This document shows positions 7,618 through 13,392 of a stretch of 16,145 nt of DNA, piece after piece (position 1 is the stretch's first letter; each line of letters opens with the position of its first letter). Location of the stretch: contig CACYBZ010000382.1 in NCBI GenBank assembly GCA_902772795.1, positions 1 to 16,145 on the forward strand, given 5' to 3'. The notes below the pieces were generated by a model. That model worked only from the letters and a program-made list of their open reading frames with translations. It had not been told where the DNA came from and did no database searches. This DNA comes from an uncultured Ruminococcus sp. GTDB lineage: Bacteria; Bacillota; Clostridia; Oscillospirales; Acutalibacteraceae. The translations under genes and the position numbers were made by a program.

Positions 7618-8481
7618 ATGGCGGTTGACTATGCGACATTGAAAAAGGGCGGATTCATGCGTCAGAAACAGAAGAATCATTTTTCGTTACGACTGAGGGT
7701 TGTAGGAGGAAATCTTACCGCAGTACAGCTGGCGAAAATAGCCGAGGTAGCCGAAGTATTTGGTGACGGTCATGTTCATCTTACGTCAAGACAGAGTGTG
7801 GAGATACCTTTTATCCGACTGGAAGATATTGAAGATGTCAAAAATACGCTGGCACAAGGCAATGTCGAACCTGGGGTATGTGGTCCCAGAGTAAGAACCG
7901 TTACCGCTTGTCAGGGGCAGGCGATATGTCCGAGTGGCTGTATTGATACCTATGCACTTGCCAAAGAACTTGATGAGCGGTATTTTGCCAGAGAACTTCC
8001 GCATAAGTTCAAATTCGGGATAACGGGTTGTCAGAACAACTGTCTGAAAGCCGAAGAAAATGATTTGGGTATCAAAGGCGGTATAAAAGTATACTGGAAA
8101 GCAGAGGAATGTATCGGTTGTGGTGTCTGCGTAAAGGCTTGTCGGAGTGGTGCTGTCACCATAACGGATGGTAAAATTGAAGTGGATAACAGCAGATGTA
8201 ACTTCTGTGGCAGATGTTACAAGTCATGTCCTGTTGAAGCGTGGGATACTGTCCATGGTTATATTGTTTCGTTCGGGGGACTGTTCGGAAACAGTATCCG
8301 TCAGGGAGAAGCGGTTATTCCGTTTATTGAAAATAAGGAGAAACTGCTGAAAATCTGTGATACGGCGATAAAGTTTTTTGAGGAGAACGCAAAACCGAGT
8401 GAGCGTTTCCGATTTACCATTGAAAGAGTAGGCAGAGAAAAATTTGAACAGGTTATAAAGGAGGCTTATGAAAATGGCTGA
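7618..8481 (+). CDS. Single-chain siroheme sulfite reductase with ferredoxin domain (AsrC/Fsr-like)
   Basis: The enzyme would reduce sulfite to sulfide with six electrons. It has 287 residues. An N-terminal ferredoxin-like half-domain (~18-80) includes HLTSRQSVEIPFI, with Arg58 a likely sulfite ligand. The siroheme-[4Fe-4S] site is complete: Cys98-X5-Cys104 and Cys138-X3-Cys142. KFK (Lys130, Lys132) lies just before GITGCQNNC, in the place of the sulfite-binding lysines of CysI. An inserted ferredoxin domain (~160-206) has two four-cysteine motifs, Cys165/168/171/175 and Cys194/197/200/204. This minimal layout matches the AsrC/Fsr-like group rather than CysI or DsrAB. No AsrA, AsrB or CysJ flavoprotein is nearby, so reduced ferredoxin is a likely donor. 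Siroheme would come from the adjacent operon. Nitrite as substrate cannot be excluded, but the neighbours argue for sulfite. Its end overlaps the next gene. Confidence 0.88.
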   Translation: MAVDYATLKKGGFMRQKQKNHFSLRLRVVGGNLTAVQLAKIAEVAEVFGDGHVHLTSRQSVEIPFIRLEDIEDVKNTLAQGNVEPGVCGPRVRTVTACQGQAICPSGCIDTYALAKELDERYFARELPHKFKFGITGCQNNCLKAEENDLGIKGGIKVYWKAEECIGCGVCVKACRSGAVTITDGKIEVDNSRCNFCGRCYKSCPVEAWDTVHGYIVSFGGLFGNSIRQGEAVIPFIENKEKLLKICDTAIKFFEENAKPSERFRFTIERVGREKFEQVIKEAYENG

Positions 8482-8719
8482 ATGGCATATTGATGAAAGC
8501 GTAGATATTACCGACGTAGTATGTCCGACAACATTTGTCAAGGCAAAGGTTGCTCTGGAAGAACTTGATGACGGACAGATATTATCAATCAGACTGAATG
8601 ACGGTGAACCTGTGCAGAATGTTCCGAGGAGTATCAAGGAAGAGGGACATAAGATATTGAAACTGCTTGACAATCAGGACGGAACGTATGAACTCATTGT
8701 ACAGAAGGCAGGTGACTGA
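8474..8719 (+). CDS. TusA/SirA-family sulfur-transfer protein
   Basis: A small (81-residue) two-layer alpha/beta protein of the TusA/SirA family, which carry sulfur as a persulfide on one cysteine. ITDVVCPTTFVKAKVALEEL holds the single conserved Cys17. Classical TusA has C-P-x-P, whereas here the motif is C-P-T-T. The start at 8474 is chosen because AAGGAGG (8458-8464) lies nine bases upstream; ATG 8468 is in frame but only three bases from that site. The gene overlaps the end of the sulfite reductase and ends two bases before the thioredoxin-like gene. Its position between sulfite reductase and a carrier/E1 pair suggests that it accepts or hands on sulfur in this pathway. The partner is unknown. 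Confidence 0.82.
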   Translation: MAEWHIDESVDITDVVCPTTFVKAKVALEELDDGQILSIRLNDGEPVQNVPRSIKEEGHKILKLLDNQDGTYELIVQKAGD

Positions 8720-8721
8720 AA

Positions 8722-9033
8722 ATGGCTTTGCGGGTAACTCAGGAAACATTTGAACAGGAAGTCATTCATTCAGAAAAAGCCGTTCTGGTTGATTTTTATT
8801 CAGACAGTTGTATTGCGTGCAAGAGGTTGTCGCCAACACTTTCCGAGGTGGAAGAAGAATACAGCGATACGATAAAGGTGGTAAAAGTCAACATCAATTT
8901 TGATATGGAGATAGCCGAACAGTACGAAGTACAGACTGTACCGACACTGATATTTTGTAAAGAGGGAAAAGAAATCAGCCGTCTTAGTGGTGCAGTCAGG
9001 AAGTCGGATATTGTCGGACAGATTATTGTTTAA
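8722..9033 (+). CDS. Thioredoxin-like protein with atypical CIAC active site
   Basis: This 103-residue, single-domain thioredoxin fold has no signal peptide. The active site is S-D-S-C-I-A-C-K (Cys30, Cys33) instead of WCGPC: the preceding tryptophan and both G and P are missing. The buried aspartate strand (VLVDFY) and cis-proline loop (TVPTLIF) are intact, as is the C-terminal glycine region (RLSGAVRKSDIV). The two cysteines still permit a dithiol/disulfide reaction, although the altered loop should shift redox potential and partners. No thioredoxin reductase is nearby. In this operon it could reduce a persulfide on the TusA-like protein or the E1 cysteine, or regenerate an oxidised sulfur-pathway enzyme. 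That role is inference. Confidence 0.85.
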   Translation: MALRVTQETFEQEVIHSEKAVLVDFYSDSCIACKRLSPTLSEVEEEYSDTIKVVKVNINFDMEIAEQYEVQTVPTLIFCKEGKEISRLSGAVRKSDIVGQIIV

Positions 9034-9075
9034 CAATCCATCAGGGGAGATTTTGGGAAAAGGAGTTATGCAGAA

Positions 9076-9282
9076 ATGAAAATAACGGTTGCAGGAGCAG
9101 AGAAAGAATATAAAGAGGGTCTTACCGTAGCAGAACTGATTGATGCAGAAAAGGTAGAAACACCGATTTATGTTACAGTATCTGTCAATGATGAGTTTAT
9201 TGCCAATGACAGTTTTGGCACGACAGTGCTCAACGAGGGAGATACAGTAGAATTTCTGTATTTTATGGGAGGAGGTCAGTAA
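9076..9282 (+). CDS. ThiS/MoaD-like sulfur carrier protein (HcyS-like), C-terminus capped Gly-Gly-Gly-Gln
   Basis: A 68-residue beta-grasp (ubiquitin-like) sulfur carrier. It begins MKITVAGAEKEYKEGLTV, has the acidic helix typical of ThiS, and ends FLYFMGGGQ. The family needs a free C-terminal Gly-Gly that is adenylated by an E1-like enzyme and converted to a thiocarboxylate. Here one extra glutamine follows three glycines, so cleavage is needed first. A JAMM peptidase is encoded two genes downstream. AAAGGAG (9059-9065) is the ribosome site. A three-codon frame, ATG CAG AAA TGA at 9068, overlaps the true start but is probably not significant. The C-terminal glycine codons double as the Shine-Dalgarno of the next gene. 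No thiamine genes (thiG, thiH, thiE) are present, so a homocysteine role is favoured over thiazole synthesis. Confidence 0.85.
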   Translation: MKITVAGAEKEYKEGLTVAELIDAEKVETPIYVTVSVNDEFIANDSFGTTVLNEGDTVEFLYFMGGGQ

Positions 9283-10089
9283 ATGGCATTTACCAACGAA
9301 CAACTGGAACGTTATTCCCGACATATTATTCTGAAAGAGGTTGGGGCAAAAGGGCAGAAAAAATTATTGAATGCCAAAGTACTGATTATCGGAACTGGGG
9401 GACTTGGTGCTCCAGCGGCAATGTATCTTGCTGCGGCAGGTGTGGGAACAATCGGTATTGCTGACGCTGATGAAGTCGACCTTTCCAATCTGCAAAGACA
9501 AATTATACACACGACCGCCGATATCGGCAAAGCCAAAGTACAGTCTGCCAGAGAAACAATGGAAGCGATTAATCCTGATGTCAAAGTCAACACATATCGC
9601 ACTTTTGTGAACAGTGAAAATATACGGGAACTGATTCGGGAGTATGATTTCATCATAGACGGAACAGACAATTTTCCAGCGAAATTTCTTATCAATGACG
9701 CTTGCGTAATGGAGAAGAAACCGTTTTCCCATGCAGGAATCATACGTTTTCAGGGACAGCTGATGACATATGTTCCCGACAAAGGGCCATGTTACCGTTG
9801 TGTTTTCAAGAACCCTCCGCCGAAAGACGCTGTTCCCACCTGTAAGCAGGCAGGCGTAATAGGAGCGATGGGAGGAATTATCGGCAGTCTGCAGGCGATG
9901 GAAGCAGTAAAGTACATCATAGGAAAAGGCGATTTGCTGACAGGTTATCTGCTTACCTATGACGCTTTGACAATGACTTTCCGCAAAATAAAATTGCCGG
10001 CACAGACCGATGACTGTGCCGTATGCGGAAGTAATCCCACAATAACACAGCTGATTGATTATGAACAGGCAGAATGTGACGGTGTATGA
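9283..10089 (+). CDS. ThiF/MoeB/HesA-family E1-like adenylyltransferase (HcyF-like)
   Basis: The enzyme adenylates the C-terminal glycine of a ubiquitin-like sulfur carrier. It has 268 residues. LIIGTGGLGAPAAMYLAAAGVG (Gly37-Gly42) is the nucleotide loop. DADEVDLSNLQRQ holds the metal/ATP aspartates and Arg72, and Lys85 follows. DGTDNFPAKFLIND gives the magnesium aspartate region. Two C-x-x-C pairs (Cys170/173 and Cys245/248) form the structural zinc site. Cys187 in VPTCKQAGVIGA is the conserved cysteine implicated in thioester or persulfide chemistry. There is no C-terminal rhodanese domain, so sulfur must be delivered by another protein; the TusA-like and CIAC thioredoxin-like proteins are candidates. 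The start codon directly follows the carrier stop, and the end shares ATGA with the JAMM gene, indicating translational coupling. Confidence 0.9.
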   Translation: MAFTNEQLERYSRHIILKEVGAKGQKKLLNAKVLIIGTGGLGAPAAMYLAAAGVGTIGIADADEVDLSNLQRQIIHTTADIGKAKVQSARETMEAINPDVKVNTYRTFVNSENIRELIREYDFIIDGTDNFPAKFLINDACVMEKKPFSHAGIIRFQGQLMTYVPDKGPCYRCVFKNPPPKDAVPTCKQAGVIGAMGGIIGSLQAMEAVKYIIGKGDLLTGYLLTYDALTMTFRKIKLPAQTDDCAVCGSNPTITQLIDYEQAECDGV

Positions 10090-10502
10090 TGATAGTTATC
10101 AGGAAATCAGATTATGAAAAGTTGCTTTCCCATGCTGAAAAGCAACTTCCCGAGGAGGCTTGCGGGCTGATTGCGGGAGAAGAAACGGAAAACGGGAAAA
10201 TTATCAGGAAAGTCTATCTGCTGACCAATATTGACCATTCGAGAGAACATTTTTCTCTTGACCCGAAGGAACAGCTTACCGCAATTAAAGATATGCGGGC
10301 AAACGGATTTGTTCCGCTGGGCAACTGGCATTCACACCCCGAATCACCGTCAAGACCGTCAGAAGAAGATAAACGTCTGGCATATGACAGCAAGGCAAGT
10401 TACATGATATTGTCGCTTATGGAGAGGGAAAAGCCCGTATTACATTCATTCAGAATTGCGGGAAACCATGTAGAAAAAGAAAATCTGGTGATAGAAGAAT
10501 GA
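10086..10502 (+). CDS. JAMM/Mov34-family zinc metallopeptidase (M67; Mec+/HcyD-like)
   Basis: A 138-residue single-domain JAMM isopeptidase. The metal and catalytic residues are all present: Glu24 in LPEEACGLIAG, then HSHP with His82 and His84, Ser92 and Asp95, which fits H-x-H-x10-D exactly. Bacterial relatives cleave after the Gly-Gly of sulfur carriers: Mycobacterium Mec+ releases cysteine from CysO, and the Wolinella enzyme HcyD trims a residue from HcyS. Here the likely job is to remove the terminal Gln from the carrier and expose its glycines. Cleaving a carrier-amino acid adduct is an alternative. It shares ATGA overlaps with the E1 gene upstream and aprA downstream, placing it firmly in the operon. 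Confidence 0.9.
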   Translation: MMIVIRKSDYEKLLSHAEKQLPEEACGLIAGEETENGKIIRKVYLLTNIDHSREHFSLDPKEQLTAIKDMRANGFVPLGNWHSHPESPSRPSEEDKRLAYDSKASYMILSLMEREKPVLHSFRIAGNHVEKENLVIEE

Positions 10503-12181
10503 AAACAGAAAAATTACAGACGGATATTCTGATAATCGGCGGAGGAACGGCAGGTTGTTATTCCGCTTTGACGATAGCAGAACACAGTCAGGCAAAAGTT
10601 CTGATTTGCGAAAAGGCAAATATCAAGAGAAGCGGTTGTCTGGCGAGCGGTGTCAATGCGTTGAATGCCTACATTGTGGAGGGAAGAACACCGCAGGACT
10701 ATGTGGACTATGCCGAAAAGGACGCTGACGGTATTGTCAGAAAAGATCTTTTGCTGACGATGTCGGAAAGGCTGAATGCCGTAACGGAAAAGCTGGAACA
10801 ACTGGGACTGGTTATTCTCAAAGACGCTGACGGAAAATATGTTACCCGAGGGAACAGAAATCTGAAAATCAATGGCGAAAATATCAAGCCGATTCTTGCC
10901 AATGCCGTCAGTAAGTTGCCCAATGTCACAGTGCTGAACCATGTCAACATTATTGACTATGCAGTAACCGATAACAGGATAAACGGTGCATTCGGAATCG
11001 GCATTGAAAATGATACCTTTTACTGTATAGAGGCGAATGCGGTAATTGTTGCCACAGGGGGAGCGTCAGGACTTTACAAACCGAACAATCCGGGTTTTTC
11101 CCGACATAAGATGTGGTATTGTCCGTTCAATACAGGGGCAGGCTACGCCATGGGAATCAGGGCAGGAGCAGAGATGACGACATTTGAAATGCGGTTTATT
11201 GCCTTGCGTTGTAAAGATACCATCGCCCCCACAGGAACACTGGCACAAGGGGTAGGAGCAAAGCAGATAAACGCTCTGGGCGAAGTGTACGAAACAAAGT
11301 ACGGTATTACGACTTCACAGCGTGTCTATGGAACGGTAAACGAAAATCAGGAGGGCAGAGGGCCATGTTATCTGAAAACGGAGGGAATCACTCCCGAACA
11401 GGACGACTCACTGATGAAAGCCTATCTGAACATGGCACCGTCACAGACGCTGAAATGGATAGAAAGCGGAAAGAAACCCTCGCAGGAAAATGTGGAGATA
11501 GAGGGAACAGAACCGTATATTGTCGGCGGACATACGGCAAGTGGGTACTGGGTAGATACCCGACGGGCAACCACCATCAAAGGACTGTATGCGTCAGGTG
11601 ATGTCGCAGGAGGCTGTCCGCAGAAGTATGTTACGGGAGCTCTGGCAGAGGGAGAAATTGCAGGACTTTCAGCGGTTGCGTTTATACAGGAAAATCCGTC
11701 AGGAAAGATTGATGAGGCATTGACAGAAAAAAAAATAGCCCAAGTCCGTCATTTTTTGTCAGATAACGGTAATGCATTTTATACCACACAGCAACTGGAA
11801 GAAGCCATGCAGACCGTAATGGACAGTTATGCAGGAGGAATAAAAACCAACTATCGTTTCAACGAAAAACAGCTGGACATTGCCGACAGTAAAATTCAGG
11901 CATTGCAGAAACTGAGTGAGAATCTGTATGCAGATGATTTTCAGGAACTGATGTACATATACGAACTGCGTGAACGGCTTACGGTATGCCGAAGCGTCAT
12001 TGCCCATCTGAAAGCGAGAAAGGAAACCCGCTGGCACAGTTTTGCCGAAAACCTTGACTATCCCAAAAAGAACGACAAAGATTTTCTGGGGTATATCAAT
12101 TCCCGTTATAAAGACGGCAGATTGCAGATAATATTCAGAAAACTTGTCAAAGAGGGTGAATCGTATGAGCATACAGATTGA
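10499..12181 (+). CDS. aprA: Adenylylsulfate (APS) reductase alpha subunit, FAD flavoprotein
   Basis: AprA reduces adenosine-5'-phosphosulfate to sulfite and AMP through an FAD-sulfite adduct, with electrons from AprB. It belongs to the fumarate reductase/succinate dehydrogenase flavoprotein family. Residues 9-30 form the FAD loop (LIIGGGTAGC). RSGCLASGVNALNAYIVEGR, VIVATGGASGLYKP and GLYASGDVAGG complete the FAD site. Trp206 and Arg237 (in WYCPFNTGAGYAMG and ALRCKD) show the same 31-residue spacing as the substrate-site Trp234/Arg265 of Archaeoglobus AprA. His345 in GGHTASGYW is a likely counterpart of its active-site histidine. These assignments are by eye. At 560 residues it is about 80 shorter than dissimilatory AprA (~640). 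Co-occurrence with AprB and CysDN supports APS over fumarate as substrate. The gene overlaps aprB by 17 bp. Confidence 0.88.
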   Translation: MKTEKLQTDILIIGGGTAGCYSALTIAEHSQAKVLICEKANIKRSGCLASGVNALNAYIVEGRTPQDYVDYAEKDADGIVRKDLLLTMSERLNAVTEKLEQLGLVILKDADGKYVTRGNRNLKINGENIKPILANAVSKLPNVTVLNHVNIIDYAVTDNRINGAFGIGIENDTFYCIEANAVIVATGGASGLYKPNNPGFSRHKMWYCPFNTGAGYAMGIRAGAEMTTFEMRFIALRCKDTIAPTGTLAQGVGAKQINALGEVYETKYGITTSQRVYGTVNENQEGRGPCYLKTEGITPEQDDSLMKAYLNMAPSQTLKWIESGKKPSQENVEIEGTEPYIVGGHTASGYWVDTRRATTIKGLYASGDVAGGCPQKYVTGALAEGEIAGLSAVAFIQENPSGKIDEALTEKKIAQVRHFLSDNGNAFYTTQQLEEAMQTVMDSYAGGIKTNYRFNEKQLDIADSKIQALQKLSENLYADDFQELMYIYELRERLTVCRSVIAHLKARKETRWHSFAENLDYPKKNDKDFLGYINSRYKDGRLQIIFRKLVKEGESYEHTD

Positions 12182-12479
12182 TAAAGAAAAATGTATCGGT
12201 TGCCGAAAATGTGGGGATATCTGTCCGGGCAGTCTTATCAGAATTGATGCAGAGAAAAAAGCCTATATCAGATATCCACAGGATTGTTGGGGGTGTACGT
12301 CCTGTATCAAGGAATGTCCCGTATATGCCATAAGGTTTTATCTTGGAGCGGACATCGGCGGAATGGGAAGTACAGTGCATACCGAAAAGCAGGGAGATAT
12401 TCTGCGTTGGATAGTTCAGCGGTATGACGGAGCAAGGATTGAAACAGAGATAAATCAAAAGGAATCCAACAAGTATTAA
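12165..12479 (+). CDS. aprB: Adenylylsulfate reductase beta subunit, two-[4Fe-4S] ferredoxin
   Basis: AprB transfers electrons to the FAD of AprA. The start is ATG 12165, with AGAGGGTGA just upstream; an earlier in-frame TTG lacks such a site. The 104-residue protein has two cluster motifs, Cys10/13/16/20 and Cys41/44/47/51. The second reads CWGCTSCIKECPVYAIRFY, with the C-W-G-C signature of AprB and the tryptophan thought to bridge clusters to FAD. A short tail (GADIGGMGS) follows, as in AprB, but the long C-terminal tail that wraps around AprA in dissimilatory enzymes (~150 residues in total) is much reduced. This matches the shortened AprA. The physiological donor is not in the window, and no QmoABC genes are seen. 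Confidence 0.9.
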   Translation: MSIQIDKEKCIGCRKCGDICPGSLIRIDAEKKAYIRYPQDCWGCTSCIKECPVYAIRFYLGADIGGMGSTVHTEKQGDILRWIVQRYDGARIETEINQKESNKY

Positions 12480-12491
12480 GGAGGAGATACG

Positions 12492-13391
12492 ATGAGTGCA
12501 TTATCGCATCTTGATGAGCTTGAGGCAGAAGCCATCTACATTATGAGAGAGGTGGTAGCCGAATGTGAAAAACCTGTTATGCTGTATTCTGTCGGAAAAG
12601 ACAGTTCTGTCATGTTACATCTGGCAATGAAAGCCTTTTATCCCGAAAAACCGCCGTTTCCGTTTCTGCATATTGACACAACATGGAAATTCAAAGAAAT
12701 GATAAAATTCCGTGACGAAACAGCGAAAAAATACGGTATAGAAATGCTCGTCTATCAGAATCAGGACGGTATCAGGCGGGGTATCAATCCGTTTGACCAT
12801 GGCGGAGCGTATACCGATATCATGAAGACACAGGCACTCAAACAGGCACTTTCCCGATACGGATTTACGGTAGCTTTCGGCGGTGGCAGACGTGACGAAG
12901 AAAAATCACGGGCAAAAGAAAGAATTTTTTCTTTCCGCAATCAGGCACAGGCATGGAATCCGAAAAATCAGCGTCCCGAAATGTGGAAGCTGTACAATAC
13001 CAGAATTCATAAAGGGGAAAGTATCCGTGTATTTCCGCTTTCCAACTGGACGGAGAATGATATATGGCAGTATATCAGGAGAGAAAAGATAGAGATTGTA
13101 CCGTTGTATTTTGCCCGAAAACGACCGATAGTATATCGTGACGGTAATATTATCATGGTTGATGACGACAGATTTCCGCTCAAAGAGGGGGAAAAGCCCG
13201 AATATCAGTCAGTCCGGTTTCGGACACTGGGGTGTTATCCGCTGACAGGGGGGATTATTTCCACAGCAACGACGCTTGATGAAATCATAGCCGAAACACT
13301 GAGTGCTGTTTCCAGTGAAAGAACGTCCAGAGTCATTGATAACGAGGCGGCAGGCAGTATGGAAAGACGAAAAAGGGAGGGATATTTCTGA
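12492..13391 (+). CDS. cysD: Sulfate adenylyltransferase subunit 2 (ATP sulfurylase small subunit)
   Basis: CysD makes APS from ATP and sulfate, driven by GTP hydrolysis in CysN. It is an ATP-pyrophosphatase-type protein of 299 residues. The PP-loop is S-V-G-K-D-S-S (residues 33-39); [13 protein letters not shown] and [20 protein letters not shown] follow (~130-149), and [11 protein letters not shown] is near the C-terminus. Length and motifs match E. coli CysD (~302 residues). AAGGAGGAG lies at the end of aprB, just upstream of the ATG, making this one of the best ribosome sites in the window. The reaction is unfavourable unless APS is consumed, so placement directly after aprBA makes sense. 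Confidence 0.96.
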   Translation: MSALSHLDELEAEAIYIMREVVAECEKPVMLYSVGKDSSVMLHLAMKAFYPEKPPFPFLHIDTTWKFKEMIKFRDETAKKYGIEMLVYQNQDGIRRGINPFDHGGAYTDIMKTQALKQALSRYGFTVAFGGGRRDEEKSRAKERIFSFRNQAQAWNPKNQRPEMWKLYNTRIHKGESIRVFPLSNWTENDIWQYIRREKIEIVPLYFARKRPIVYRDGNIIMVDDDRFPLKEGEKPEYQSVRFRTLGCYPLTGGIISTATTLDEIIAETLSAVSSERTSRVIDNEAAGSMERRKREGYF

Positions 13392-13392
13392 G

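Noticed and set aside
9068..9079. Three-codon frame ATG CAG AAA TGA before the sulfur carrier
   Set aside because: It could be a leader mini-ORF, but its ATG is only two bases from the GGAG and it is most simply explained by chance in the spacer.
9076..10089. ThiS/ThiF pair as thiamine biosynthesis genes
   Set aside because: No thiG, thiH, thiE or other thiamine gene is nearby, whereas all neighbours belong to sulfate reduction and homocysteine formation; a JAMM gene and a capped carrier end fit the other role better.
10499..12181. AprA as a fumarate reductase or L-aspartate oxidase
   Set aside because: The flavoprotein family is shared, but the AprB-type CWGC ferredoxin directly downstream, CysDN beside it and the Trp/Arg spacing matching AprA favour APS reductase.
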